In this document: positions 27,693 through 37,734 of the stretch, one piece after another
Layout of the letters: every line of letters begins with the position of its first letter
Numbering within the stretch: position 1 is the first letter of the stretch
From: Ensifer adhaerens
GTDB lineage: Bacteria; Pseudomonadota; Alphaproteobacteria; Rhizobiales; Rhizobiaceae
NCBI RefSeq assembly: GCF_020035535.1
Contig: NZ_CP083349.1
Span: 3,727,501-3,791,500, forward strand
Reading direction: 5' to 3'
Length of the DNA stretch: 64,000 nt
Notes under the pieces: model-generated
What the model saw: the letters and a program-made list of their open reading frames with translations, nothing else
The model's database searches: none
What the model was told of the DNA's origin: nothing
Made by a program: the position numbers and the translations under genes

Positions 27693-30600
27693 ATGGGCGT
27701 GAAATACAATCCGAAGCGGGACAGACACATCGACGCAGCAAAGGCGGCCGCCATCAAACTGGGCGTCGACGGGCTGGCGCCGGAGATCCTCTTCGGTGGG
27801 GCCAGCAACGACGACCTCGATCTTTATTCGGCGGACATGCTGGCGCTGATTGCAGCCCACGCGCATCGGGAACTCACCCGCTGGGACGGTGGCAAACCAC
27901 AGGTTTCGGTCGAGAGTGTCGAAGGCGTCGCGCCTGGCGGCACCGAGGTCTCGATCATCGCGATCACCGAACACAACATGCCCTTCCTCTATGATTCGAT
28001 CATGGGGGAGATCACCAGCACGCACCGCGACATTCACCTCGCGATCCACCCCATTCTGGTCAAGGAACCGGGCAAACCGGCAAAACTCTTCGATCCGGAA
28101 GAGGAAAGCGATCCCTCGCACCGCGTCAGCCACATCCAGATCCACCTGACGAAGCTGGCCCCCGTCGAAGCCGAGCAACTCAGCAACCGCATCCGCGACG
28201 TGCTGGAGCAGGTCCATCAGACCGTGCACGACTGGCCGGCGATGACGACGTTGCTTGACCAGGCCATGCAGGAGCTCGAAGCCTACAACGCGTCGCGCAA
28301 GAAGAGCGACCGCGACGAGGCGCTCGCCTTCCTTCGCTGGCTGCGAGACAACAACTTCACATTCCTCGGCATGCGCGAATACACCTATTCGGGCAAGGGC
28401 GAGAAGGCAGCCGTCGAACGCGGCAAGGGCAGGGGCCTCGGCATCCTTTCCAACCCCGACGTGCGCGTCTTGCGCCAGGGCAAGGACGCGGTGCTGACCA
28501 CACCTGAAATCCTCGCCTTCCTGGACGGCCCGGATTTCCTGATCGTTACCAAGGCCAACGTGAAGTCCGTCGTGCATCGGCGCGCCTATATGGACTATAT
28601 CGGTATTAAGCGGTTCGACGCCGACGGCAATGTCACCGGGGAACTGCGCATCGTCGGCCTGTTCACCTCGACCGCCTATACGCGCCAGGCAGCAGAAATT
28701 CCGCTGTTGCGCCACAAGATCGAGAAGATCGTCGATCATTTTGGCTACGACCCGCAGAGCCACTCCGGCAAGATGCTCGCCAACACGCTGGAATCCTATC
28801 CGCGCGACGACCTGTTCCAGATTGATGTCGGCCTGCTTGCCGCCTTCTGCGAGCAGATCAACGAACTCGGCGACCGGCCGCGCATCCGCGTCCTGCCGCG
28901 GATCGACCATTTCGACCGTTTCGTCTCGGTCATCGTCTTTGTGCCGCGCGAACAGTACGATTCGGATGTCCGCGAAAAGATCGGCGACTACCTGAAGACG
29001 GTCTATGACGGCCGCGTCTCCGCCTACTATCCGGCCTTCCCGGAAGGGGGCCTCGCCCGTGTCCACTTCATCATCGGCCGCTCCGCCGGCAAGACGCCGC
29101 GCATTCCGCAGGCCAAGCTCGAAGAAGCGGTGCGCGGCATCGTCACCCGCTGGATCGACCGGTTCGACCTGCTCGCCCGCAAGGACGGCATCGAGCTCGA
29201 TGTCGACAATGCCTACCAGTCGTTCTTCACGCCGGCGGAGGCCTATGCCGATCTGGCCGATATCGCGGCGTGCAAGGGCCCGGATCCGATCCGGATCTCG
29301 TTCTACAACTATCCCCGCGCGGTCATGCGTGCCGATACGGCCGAGCTGAAGATCTTCCACGCCGGCGAACCGGTATCGCTGTCGCGCCGCGTGCCGCTGC
29401 TCGAAAACCTCGGCTTCCGGGTGATCAGCGAGCAGACCTATGACATCGGCGTCAACGCCCACGGCGAAGAACAGCGCAAGGTCGTGCTGCACGACATGGA
29501 GCTGATCCACCGCGACGGACACGCGCTGAACCTCGACAAGACAGGCCCGGCCCTCGAAGAAGCCTTCCTGGCCGCCTGGAACGGCTCGATCGAGGACGAC
29601 AACTTCAACCGGCTGATCCTGCTTGCAGGCCTCAACGCCCGCGAAGTGACGGTGCTGCGCGCCTATGCCCGCTATCTGCGCCAGGCCGGCATCACCTACT
29701 CACAGGGCTATATCGCCGACACGCTGAACAAGTATCCGGCGATTGCCGCCGATATCTTCAAGCTGTTCGTGACCCGCATGGATCCGAAGCTCGAGGAAAA
29801 GCCGCGCGCCAAGAAGTGCAACGCACTGCTATCTGCGATCGAGGACGCGCTCTCGGCCGTTCCGAGCCTCGACGAAGACCGGATTCTGCGCCGCTACGTC
29901 AACGCGATCGAAGCAACGCTTCGGACCAACTACTTCCAGCATGACGCCGACGGCAAACCGCGCGCGGTCCTTGCCTTCAAGCTGGACCCCAAGCAGCTCG
30001 ACGGCCTGCCGGAACCGCACCCGTTCCGCGAAATCTTCGTCTACGGCACCGAGGTCGAGGGCGTGCACCTGCGCTTCGGCAAGGTCGCCCGTGGCGGACT
30101 TCGCTGGTCGGACCGCGCCCAGGACTACCGCACGGAAGTGCTCGGTCTGGTAAAGGCGCAGCAGGTCAAGAACGCCGTTATCGTGCCCGTCGGCGCCAAG
30201 GGCGGCTTCTATCCGAAGCTGCTTCCGGTGGGCGGCACCCGCGACGAAATCTTCAAGGCCGGTACCGAAGCCTACAAGACCTTCATCCGCACGCTTCTGT
30301 CGGTCACCGACAACATCGTCGGTCAGGACGTCGTGCCGCCGGCCGATACGCAGCGCCATGACGGCGACGACCCCTACTTCGTCGTTGCCGCCGACAAGGG
30401 CACCGCGACCTTCTCCGACACGGCCAACGGCCTGGCGCAGGAAGCGGGCTTCTGGCTCGACGACGCTTTCGCATCGGGTGGTTCGGCCGGATACGACCAC
30501 AAGAAGATGGGCATCACCGCCCGCGGCGCCTGGGAAACCGTCAAGCGGCACTTCCGCGAGATGGACACCGACATCCAGACGACGCCCTTCACGGTTGCCG

Positions 30601-32486
30601 GCGTCGGCGACATGTCGGGCGACGTTTTCGGCAACGGCATGCTTTTGTCTGAAAAGATTCGCCTGATCGCCGCCTTCGATCACCGCGATATCTTCATCGA
30701 TCCGAACCCGGATATCGATGGCTCCTTTGCCGAGCGCAAGCGCATGTTCGCCCTGCCGCGTTCGAGCTGGCAGGACTATGACCGCAAGACGCTGTCGGAA
30801 GGCGCGATGATCATTTCGCGTACTGAGAAGTCGGTGACGCTGACGCCGCAGGCGATGGCAGCCATCGGCCTCGACAAGCAGAAGGCAACGCCCTTCGAGA
30901 TCATGAACGCGATCCTGAAGAGCCAGGTCGATCTGCTCTGGTTCGGCGGTATCGGCACCTATGTGCGCGGCAGCAACGAAACGGATGCGGAAGTCGGCGA
31001 TCGCGCCAACGACGCCATTCGCGTGGCAGCCGAAGAGGTCCGCGCCCGCGTCATCGGCGAAGGCGCCAACCTTGGCGTCACTCAGAAAGGCCGTATTGGC
31101 TTCGGCCTGAATGGCGGCCGCTGCAACTCGGATGCCATCGACAATTCGGCCGGCGTGAACTCGTCCGACGTCGAGGTCAACATCAAGATCGCGCTTGCCT
31201 CGGCCATGCGCGATGGTCGCCTGACCCGTCCGAAGCGCAATACGCTGCTCGCCTCGATGACCGAGGAAGTGGGTCACCTGGTGCTGCGCAACAACTACGA
31301 GCAATCGCTGGCGATCTCGCTGACCGCGATGCAAGGGCTCGGCAACCGCACGACGCTCGGCCGTCTCATGACGCGACTGGAGGCCGACGGCCATCTCAAC
31401 CGCAAGGTCGAGACGCTTCCCACCGACCAGGCAATGACCGAGCGCTACCAGGCAGGCAAGCCATTGACCCGCCCGGAGATCGGCGTGCTGCTCTCCTACT
31501 CCAAGCTCGTCCTCTTCGATGAGCTGATTGCGAGCGAGTTGCCCGACGATCCGTACTTCACGGCGACGCTGGAGCGTTATTTCCCGGGCAAGATGCGCAA
31601 GACCTATGCCGGCGACATCCACGGGCACCGCCTGCGCCGCGAGATCATCGCGACGATCCTCGCCAACGAGGTCATCAACCGCGGCGGTCCCGCCTTCGTC
31701 TCGACCCTGACGGACGCCACCGGCTTCCTCTCGGCCGACGTCGTCAAGGCGGCCGTGCTGGCGCTCGACGGCTTCGACCTGCCGCGGATCTATGACGAGA
31801 TCGACGCGCTCGACAACAAGATCGGCGGCGGCCTGCAGAACATCCTCTACCAGGAAGTGGGCCGCATCTTTACGCTCGTCACCGAGCGGGCGCTGCGCAC
31901 CCATGCGGCGACCGGCTCGGTCTCCGAGGCGGTATCGCGCCTCGGCGATGGCCTGCAGAAGCTGCGCGCGACCATGCGCACTGCAGTCTCCGGCGAGAGC
32001 GCCGAAGAAGCACGGTTGAAGACCGCAGCCTTCGTCGAGGGCGGCGTCCCCGCCAAGCTCGCCGAGGAAATCTCGGAACTGGCGCTGATGACGCTCGTGC
32101 CCGAGATCATGCAGATTGCCGCTGAAACCGGCGAGACGCTGAGCCGCACGGCGCAGGGCTACTTCGCCGTCACCGACACGCTTCGGATCAACCGCCTGCT
32201 GGCGGCGTCCGATCGCGTTCCGGCAACCGAGCAGTTCGAGGCCATGGCTCTGTCACGCGCCGTCTCCGATATCGCCGCTGCACGGCGCGATATCACCGCA
32301 GCAGCGCTGCGCGAGCAGAAGAAGGAACGCAATCCGGTTGCCGCCTGGGAAGAAAGCGAACGCGTCCGTGTCGCCCAGGCGACCGGTCAGCTCCGACTTT
32401 TGACCGAGAAGGGTGAAACCACGCTCGCCAAGATCACCGTCGCTGCAGGTCTCCTCAACGACCTGGCACGCGGTAGGGCGAAGTAA
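27693..32486 (+). CDS. gdhA: NAD-specific glutamate dehydrogenase, large (180 kDa) class
   Basis: Catabolic oxidative deamination of glutamate to 2-oxoglutarate by a giant NAD-GDH of 1,597 residues, the normal length for the class. N-terminal ACT-like regulatory segments (to residue ~700) precede the catalytic core at about 797-842 (KVARGGLRWSDRAQDYRTEV; VPVGAKGGFYPK with the catalytic Lys), followed by GDMSGDVFGNGML and EGANLGVTQKGRI. The ATG at 27693 is preceded by GGGAGAG at five bases; the ATG at 27675 is the alternative. The 285-bp leader region is AT-rich with a weak parS-like palindrome (27576-27591) and no other feature. The gene is monocistronic. Confidence 0.95.
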   Translation: MGVKYNPKRDRHIDAAKAAAIKLGVDGLAPEILFGGASNDDLDLYSADMLALIAAHAHRELTRWDGGKPQVSVESVEGVAPGGTEVSIIAITEHNMPFLYDSIMGEITSTHRDIHLAIHPILVKEPGKPAKLFDPEEESDPSHRVSHIQIHLTKLAPVEAEQLSNRIRDVLEQVHQTVHDWPAMTTLLDQAMQELEAYNASRKKSDRDEALAFLRWLRDNNFTFLGMREYTYSGKGEKAAVERGKGRGLGILSNPDVRVLRQGKDAVLTTPEILAFLDGPDFLIVTKANVKSVVHRRAYMDYIGIKRFDADGNVTGELRIVGLFTSTAYTRQAAEIPLLRHKIEKIVDHFGYDPQSHSGKMLANTLESYPRDDLFQIDVGLLAAFCEQINELGDRPRIRVLPRIDHFDRFVSVIVFVPREQYDSDVREKIGDYLKTVYDGRVSAYYPAFPEGGLARVHFIIGRSAGKTPRIPQAKLEEAVRGIVTRWIDRFDLLARKDGIELDVDNAYQSFFTPAEAYADLADIAACKGPDPIRISFYNYPRAVMRADTAELKIFHAGEPVSLSRRVPLLENLGFRVISEQTYDIGVNAHGEEQRKVVLHDMELIHRDGHALNLDKTGPALEEAFLAAWNGSIEDDNFNRLILLAGLNAREVTVLRAYARYLRQAGITYSQGYIADTLNKYPAIAADIFKLFVTRMDPKLEEKPRAKKCNALLSAIEDALSAVPSLDEDRILRRYVNAIEATLRTNYFQHDADGKPRAVLAFKLDPKQLDGLPEPHPFREIFVYGTEVEGVHLRFGKVARGGLRWSDRAQDYRTEVLGLVKAQQVKNAVIVPVGAKGGFYPKLLPVGGTRDEIFKAGTEAYKTFIRTLLSVTDNIVGQDVVPPADTQRHDGDDPYFVVAADKGTATFSDTANGLAQEAGFWLDDAFASGGSAGYDHKKMGITARGAWETVKRHFREMDTDIQTTPFTVAGVGDMSGDVFGNGMLLSEKIRLIAAFDHRDIFIDPNPDIDGSFAERKRMFALPRSSWQDYDRKTLSEGAMIISRTEKSVTLTPQAMAAIGLDKQKATPFEIMNAILKSQVDLLWFGGIGTYVRGSNETDAEVGDRANDAIRVAAEEVRARVIGEGANLGVTQKGRIGFGLNGGRCNSDAIDNSAGVNSSDVEVNIKIALASAMRDGRLTRPKRNTLLASMTEEVGHLVLRNNYEQSLAISLTAMQGLGNRTTLGRLMTRLEADGHLNRKVETLPTDQAMTERYQAGKPLTRPEIGVLLSYSKLVLFDELIASELPDDPYFTATLERYFPGKMRKTYAGDIHGHRLRREIIATILANEVINRGGPAFVSTLTDATGFLSADVVKAAVLALDGFDLPRIYDEIDALDNKIGGGLQNILYQEVGRIFTLVTERALRTHAATGSVSEAVSRLGDGLQKLRATMRTAVSGESAEEARLKTAAFVEGGVPAKLAEEISELALMTLVPEIMQIAAETGETLSRTAQGYFAVTDTLRINRLLAASDRVPATEQFEAMALSRAVSDIAAARRDITAAALREQKKERNPVAAWEESERVRVAQATGQLRLLTEKGETTLAKITVAAGLLNDLARGRAK

Positions 32487-32566
32487 CAGGACGAAGGTGG
32501 ATGCGGGCAGTTTTTTTGTCCGCATCCTGCTCCGGACCTTTGGGAATCGGTTCAATTGAAGATAGG

Positions 32567-32599
32567 CTGCGCCGCGCGTTCTGAAGACGCGCGGCGCAG
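32567..32599. repeat. GC-rich 13-bp palindrome (half RIME-like, or terminator of gdhA)
   Basis: CTGCGCCGCGCGT pairs perfectly with ACGCGCGGCGCAG around TCTGAAG. The sequence resembles the first palindrome of the RIME-like element at 1639, but the TGCAT palindrome is absent. It lies 81 bases after the gdhA stop and 19 before the next start, so it could also act as a gdhA transcript end. Confidence 0.55.
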
Positions 32600-32617
32600 T
32601 CGTTTCGGGAGGGGACC

Positions 32618-34045
32618 TTGCAGATTTCGGCCGAGAGGACTGAAGACCAGCCACGCACGTCCCGTGCGGGCATTGCCGGCTGGATGCTGTTCGACTGGGC
32701 GGCGCAGCCCTTCTTCACCGTCATCACCACCTTCATCTTCGGCCCCTATTTCGTTTCCCGGCTGACGGAGGACCATGCCGTCGGCCAGGCGATGTGGGGC
32801 TATACGCTGACCGTTTCGGGCATCATCATCGCGGTTCTTTCTCCGGTGCTCGGCTCGATCGCCGACGCCACCGGGCCGCGCAAACCCTGGATCGCCTTCT
32901 TCGCCGTCATCAAGATCGCATCGCTGGCTATGCTCTGGTTCGCAGCCCCGGGCTCGCCGATCCTCTATCCAGCGATCTTCATGATCCTTGCAAGCATCGC
33001 GGCCGAGTTCTCGATCGTCTTCAACGATTCGATGATGCCACGCCTGGTGCCGGAGAAGGACGTGGGGCGCATTTCCAACATCGCCTGGGGGCTCGGCTAT
33101 CTCGGCGGCATGATCGTGCTCATTGCCGTCGTGGCGCTGCTTGCCGGAAGTCCTGAAACCGGCAAGACGGCCCTTGGCATCGACCCTCTGTTCGGTCTTG
33201 ATCCGGCAAAGGGGGAGGATGCGCGCATCACCGGACCGATCTCCGCCATCTGGTACCTCGTCTTTATCCTGCCGATGTTCCTGTTCACGCCCGATGCCAC
33301 CAAGGCGGCGATGTCTCTCAGCAAGGCAACCGTCACTGGCCTCAGGGAGCTCAAGGGCACCCTCGGCGAGCTTCGGGAAAGGCCCGGAATCTTGCGCTTT
33401 CTCATCGCGCGCATGATCTTTCAGGACGGGGTCAATGGTCTCCTGGCGCTCGGCGGCACCTTCGCGGCCGCGATGTTCGCGTGGCAGACCCTGGAGCTCG
33501 GCGTCTACGGCATCATTCTCAACGTCGTCGCGATCGGCGGCTGCCTCTGTGCGAGCTGGCTGGATGCGCACCTTGGCTCCAAGGTGATCGTCACCGCCAG
33601 CCTGATCTGCTTGACGATTGCCACGATCGGCATCGTCTCGACGGGTCCAGGCTTCACGCTCTTCGGGCTGCTACCGCTGTCGATGGAAGATACCGGCGGC
33701 CTGTTCGGAACGGCCGCCGAAAAGGCCTACATTCTCTACGGCCTGCTCGTTGGCGTCGCCTTCGGCCCCGTTCAGGCCTCATCGCGCTCCTACCTCGCCC
33801 GCAGCGTCAGCCTGGACGAGGCTGGTCGCTACTTCGGCCTCTATGCATTGTCCGGCCGGGCCACATCGTTCCTCGCCCCCGCATCCGTTGCCACGATTAC
33901 CCTTGCAACGGGGTCGGCAAGAATCGGCATGATGGCACTGATCGCCTTTCTGGTGATCGGCCTGCTGATCCTTCTGCGCACGCCCTATCCGGCCGATGAT
34001 GGACGCAAAAAAGCCGCCGCATCCTGGGGACGCGACGGCTTCTGA
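32618..34045 (+). CDS. MFS transporter, UMF1/Atg22-like family
   Basis: Membrane protein of 475 residues with about 12 hydrophobic spans. GWMLFDWAAQPFFTVITTFIFGPYF near the N-terminus and NDSMMPRLVPEKDVGRISNIAWGLGYLGG are characteristic of UMF1/Atg22-like permeases, which are suspected amino-acid exporters. The start is TTG with GGGAGGGG closely upstream; no ATG occurs before the first membrane span. The last 12 codons overlap the terminator of the converging purH gene, so the C-terminal KKAAASWGRDG is partly dictated by the hairpin. Substrate unknown. Confidence 0.82.
   Translation: MQISAERTEDQPRTSRAGIAGWMLFDWAAQPFFTVITTFIFGPYFVSRLTEDHAVGQAMWGYTLTVSGIIIAVLSPVLGSIADATGPRKPWIAFFAVIKIASLAMLWFAAPGSPILYPAIFMILASIAAEFSIVFNDSMMPRLVPEKDVGRISNIAWGLGYLGGMIVLIAVVALLAGSPETGKTALGIDPLFGLDPAKGEDARITGPISAIWYLVFILPMFLFTPDATKAAMSLSKATVTGLRELKGTLGELRERPGILRFLIARMIFQDGVNGLLALGGTFAAAMFAWQTLELGVYGIILNVVAIGGCLCASWLDAHLGSKVIVTASLICLTIATIGIVSTGPGFTLFGLLPLSMEDTGGLFGTAAEKAYILYGLLVGVAFGPVQASSRSYLARSVSLDEAGRYFGLYALSGRATSFLAPASVATITLATGSARIGMMALIAFLVIGLLILLRTPYPADDGRKKAAASWGRDGF
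34007..34041 (-). terminator. purH terminator embedded in the opposing MFS gene
   Basis: On the minus strand AAGCCGTCGC pairs with GCGGCGGCTT (one wobble) and six T follow. The hairpin starts 63 bases past the purH stop and lies within the last codons of the MFS gene on the other strand. Confidence 0.7.
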
Positions 34046-34103
34046 CTGGTTGGTGCCTTGGCGGCCAATTCCGGACAGACGCCCAGCGCCCATCCAGACG
34101 ATC

Positions 34104-35714
34104 TTAGTGGCGGAAGTGGCGCATGCCGGTGAAGACCATGGCGACGCCATGTTCGTTCGCAGCCGCAATCACCTCTTCGTCGCGCATCGAGCCACCCGGC
34201 TGGATGACGGCGGTGGCGCCCGCCGCAATCGCCGAGAGCAGGCCATCGGCAAACGGCAGGAAGGCTTCGGAAGCAACGGCCGAGCCTTTGGTCAGTGGCG
34301 TTGCAAGACCCAGCGCCTTGGCGGCTTCTTCGGCCTTGATCGCGGCAATGCGGGCCGAGTCAACACGGCTCATCTGCCCTGCGCCGATGCCGGCCGTCTG
34401 GCCGTCCTTGGCGTAGACGATCGCATTCGACTTCACGTGCTTCGCCACCTTGAAGGCGAACTTCATGTCTTCGAGTTCCTGTGCAGTCGGCGCGCGCTTG
34501 GTGACGACCTTGAGTTCGAGATCCTCGACCATGCCGTTGTCACGCGTCTGCACCAACAGGCCGCCCGAGACAGTCTTGGCAGCAAGGCCCGGAACACGCG
34601 GGTCGGGCAGGCCACCGGTCGCAAGCAGGCGCAGGTTCGGCTTGCGGGCAATCACCGCCTTGGCCGCGTCGCTGACGGCAGGCGCGATGATCACTTCGGT
34701 GAAGAGCTTGACGATTTCTTCAGCCGTCTCCGCGTCAAGCTCCTGGTTGAGCGCGATGATGCCCCCAAAAGCCGAGGTGGAATCGCAGGCAAGCGCCCGG
34801 CGATAGGCTTCGGCAAGCGTCGGCGCGGTGGCAACGCCGCAAGGATTGGCATGCTTGATGATCGCGACCGCCGGTGCCTTCTCAGGCAGGAACTCAGCCA
34901 CCAGTTCGAAGGCGGCATCCGTGTCGTTGATGTTGTTGTAGGACAGTTGCTTGCCCTGCAGCAGCGCCGCGGTGGCGACGCCTGGGCGGTTCTCGCCCGT
35001 CAGGTAGAAGCCGGCCTTCTGGTGCGGGTTTTCGCCGTAGCGCATTTCTTCCTTGAGCACACCGCCGATGACGCGGTGGCGCGGCATCGGGGTGTCGAGG
35101 GCCTCGGCAAACCAGTTGGAAATCGCAGCGTCGTAAGCCGCGGTGCGGGCATAGGCCTTGGCCGCCATCTTCTGGCGGAAGGCATAGGTCGTCTTGCCGG
35201 AAGCAAGCTCTTCGAGCAGCACGGAATAGTCGGCCGGATCGGTGACGATCGTCACATAGGCGTGGTTCTTGGCCGAGGCGCGGATCATTGCCGGGCCGCC
35301 GATGTCGATGTTTTCGACCGTCGTCGGATAGTCGCCGCCCTTTGCCCGGACTTCCTCGAAGGGATAGAGGTTGATGATCGCGAGGTCGATCGCGGTGATG
35401 CCGTGCGTCGACATGGCGGCAACATGATCGGCATCGTCGCGGATCGCCAAGAGGCCGCCATGCACGCCCGGATGCAGCGTCTTGACGCGACCGTCCATGA
35501 CTTCAGGAAAACCGGTCAGTTCGGAAACGTCGCTTACCGGCAGGCCAGCCTTCGAGAGTGCCTTGTGCGTGCCGCCCGTCGAAACGAGTCGGATGCCCTT
35601 TTCGTACAGGGCGCGCGCGAGCTCGACGACGCCGGTCTTATCGGAGACGGAGAGGAGGGCGGTGCGAACCGTAACCTCGTTCGGGGCGGGGATTTTCTTG
35701 GAGGCGACAGCCAT
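34104..35714 (-). CDS. purH: Bifunctional AICAR transformylase/IMP cyclohydrolase
   Basis: Last two steps of IMP synthesis in one 536-residue protein. The N-terminal MGS-like cyclohydrolase domain begins [32 protein letters not shown]. The C-terminal transformylase contains [24 protein letters not shown] and [14 protein letters not shown] segments ending in FTGMRHFRH. The start is ATG 35714, seven bases after GGAG; ATG 35720 is too close to it. It is the last gene of an htpX-rsmB-heparinase-purH run on the minus strand. Confidence 0.96.
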   Translation of the reverse strand: MAVASKKIPAPNEVTVRTALLSVSDKTGVVELARALYEKGIRLVSTGGTHKALSKAGLPVSDVSELTGFPEVMDGRVKTLHPGVHGGLLAIRDDADHVAAMSTHGITAIDLAIINLYPFEEVRAKGGDYPTTVENIDIGGPAMIRASAKNHAYVTIVTDPADYSVLLEELASGKTTYAFRQKMAAKAYARTAAYDAAISNWFAEALDTPMPRHRVIGGVLKEEMRYGENPHQKAGFYLTGENRPGVATAALLQGKQLSYNNINDTDAAFELVAEFLPEKAPAVAIIKHANPCGVATAPTLAEAYRRALACDSTSAFGGIIALNQELDAETAEEIVKLFTEVIIAPAVSDAAKAVIARKPNLRLLATGGLPDPRVPGLAAKTVSGGLLVQTRDNGMVEDLELKVVTKRAPTAQELEDMKFAFKVAKHVKSNAIVYAKDGQTAGIGAGQMSRVDSARIAAIKAEEAAKALGLATPLTKGSAVASEAFLPFADGLLSAIAAGATAVIQPGGSMRDEEVIAAANEHGVAMVFTGMRHFRH

Positions 35715-35837
35715 CACCATGCTCCTTTGGCGGCGCCGGAGGCCCGGGAGAAGGTCCGGCGATTGGGATGGCTGCCCGTTACCATAGCTTGTCTGCCGAA
35801 GGAACCTCCGCGGGACGGAAGCGCTAAAATAAGCACC

Positions 35838-37544
35838 TCAGTTCGCGCGGGAGAAGGTCCACTGGATCTCCGGCTGGCGAGCGACGGTGAAGGTTACGGT
35901 CAGTTGCGATGACGCGCGTATGCCCGAGGGATCGGCAAAGAAGATGTCCTCTTCGACGGCGAGCTCCCCATCCTGGCAGGCAAAGAGCCAGATCTCGCCA
36001 TCCGGCGCCGTCAGAAAGATTTCGCGCGCGTTGTTCTGGCGGATGCCGACAGCCGGATGAATATGGAAGCGCGCCACCGCCGTCGCCGTATCGGCCTCGT
36101 CCGGATCACTGCCATCGGCACGCGACAGCCGGTCGCGACCGCGGATCATGCGGCCGCCGTTCAGGACGCCGATGTCGCGCTCGTGCACCAGGCCGAAGGC
36201 AGCAAGATAGCCATCATGGCTGGCCGTCACCGACTCCAGACCGCCGGGCTCGTCCTTGCGCGTCACCGCGACCTTGGAGACGCCTGTCGTCATGATCGGC
36301 CCGAGGAAACGGGATTGTGAGAAACGCGACGAGGACGTGTCGTTGACGGTGACCGTCGAATGCGCTGCAGTCGTGCGCGAAATCTGCCGGAAACGATCGC
36401 CGGCAAACTTCGGTGCGCCAGAATTGACGACAAAGCGCGTCTTGCCCGAGGACATTTCGAACGACAGGCAGCCGGCATGGGCGCTTCGCGAAAGATCAAC
36501 GGAAAGCGGCCGTCCGGTATCCATGATTACGACCGTGTTCTCGACCGCAAGGCGCTCGTAATGCGCATGCGGCAGCGAACGGAACGGCTCTCCCGCCGTC
36601 TCGTCATAGCGCAGCACCGAGGCCAGTTCATGCGCCAGGACAGACGTCGCGCCGTTGAACAGCGCCAGTTCGCCCCCCTGGTGCCGGAAGAAGCGCAGGG
36701 CCGGATACATCCGGTCGATGCACGGGATCAGCCGCGACGGCACATCATGGCCGAGATTGACATAGGTTTGCCTAAGCGGCAGCAGGTCGAGCAGCAATTC
36801 GAGCCCGGCCCGCGGACTACGCGAGCAATGGCTGCCATCCGGCAGGATCTGTCGGTCGAGCTCGAGATCGAGATGGCGCGAGGCCTTGCGGATGGCGCTC
36901 GGCGAAGCGGGCATGGAGACTGATGCCATGGCGAGCGCAAGCCGCACCCTAAGCCTCGCCTCGCCATCACGCACCGTCTCGGCAATATGGCGAAGATAAC
37001 GTACCTGAAGCGCAAGGCTCTTCAGGAACCGGCGATAGAAGCCATGTTCCGCATTGCGCAGAACCACCGGCGAATGCGAAAGCCAGGCGATGATGCGCTG
37101 AGCGATGATATCCGGATCCCAGGCGATGCCGCCAAGATCGCGGCCATGGGTGGCGATCCAGTCGTCGACGATTTGGCGCAAGCGCACATAGCCGGCATCC
37201 TCGCGGATCGCACGCAGGTGTCTCAGCCAGCCGAAGGAATGCAAGCGCGCCGCGAATTCGCGTGACGGCAAGTCGATCTCGAACGGCGACTCGCCTTCCG
37301 TATCGAGGACGCGGCCGGCAAGCGGAAAGCGCCCGGCGAGAATTTCTTCGGCAACGAAGGGATCGACGGCTCGAAGATCGGTCGGCGCGACAATCAGGCG
37401 GTTGGGCGTCGAACCGGTAAAACGCAAAGTGGAGACGCGGCCGATCGATAGCCGGCGCGACACACGACGCCAGCCTTCACGCACATACAGGTAAGAAAGC
37501 CTCCGCCTGCCGGAAAACAACATCAACGCCGCCGGTTTCCTCAT
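35838..37544 (-). CDS. Heparinase II/III family protein
   Basis: Protein of 568 residues with an N-terminal alpha-helical toroid and a C-terminal beta-sheet domain as in heparinase II/III-like lyases. LRHLRAIREDAGYVRLRQIVDDWIATHG and AWLSHSPVVLRNAEHGFYRRFLKSL lie in the helical part, and DTGRPLSVDLSRSAHAGCLSFEMSSG and TVTVNDTSSSRFSQS in the C-terminal part. No signal peptide is obvious, so it may be cytosolic or surface-associated by another route. The start is ATG 37544; a GTG at 37553 is equally possible. Its conserved place upstream of purH suggests a polysaccharide or cell-envelope role, unproven. Confidence 0.8.
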   Translation of the reverse strand: MRKPAALMLFSGRRRLSYLYVREGWRRVSRRLSIGRVSTLRFTGSTPNRLIVAPTDLRAVDPFVAEEILAGRFPLAGRVLDTEGESPFEIDLPSREFAARLHSFGWLRHLRAIREDAGYVRLRQIVDDWIATHGRDLGGIAWDPDIIAQRIIAWLSHSPVVLRNAEHGFYRRFLKSLALQVRYLRHIAETVRDGEARLRVRLALAMASVSMPASPSAIRKASRHLDLELDRQILPDGSHCSRSPRAGLELLLDLLPLRQTYVNLGHDVPSRLIPCIDRMYPALRFFRHQGGELALFNGATSVLAHELASVLRYDETAGEPFRSLPHAHYERLAVENTVVIMDTGRPLSVDLSRSAHAGCLSFEMSSGKTRFVVNSGAPKFAGDRFRQISRTTAAHSTVTVNDTSSSRFSQSRFLGPIMTTGVSKVAVTRKDEPGGLESVTASHDGYLAAFGLVHERDIGVLNGGRMIRGRDRLSRADGSDPDEADTATAVARFHIHPAVGIRQNNAREIFLTAPDGEIWLFACQDGELAVEEDIFFADPSGIRASSQLTVTFTVARQPEIQWTFSRAN

Positions 37545-37734
37545 TTCTGGCACGACCGCTCAAACGTCCGAACGGGCGATGGTCTCGCGCCAGCCGCCGC
37601 ATGGTGCCAGAGAGACCGTTAAACTTTTATCAATACTGTCATCTTTGATAGGCCTCCGACGCGAAAGCGTCAAATGACGCGACAAAACAGGGCCTTGAGC
37701 CCCATTTTGACAGGCCTGAACTCAATCGGCGGTG

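Noticed and set aside
27519..29522. 667-codon minus-strand frame opposite the start of gdhA, and a 691-codon frame at 29829-31904
   Set aside because: Both mirror gdhA codons and show typical antisense composition, with no recognisable family or ribosome binding site.
35715..35837. Purine or ZTP riboswitch before purH
   Set aside because: The short leader shows none of the conserved pairing or loop sequences; only the ribosome binding site is visible.
33996..35912. 638-codon plus-strand frame opposite purH
   Set aside because: Antisense shadow of purH, with Arg/Gly/His-rich translation.
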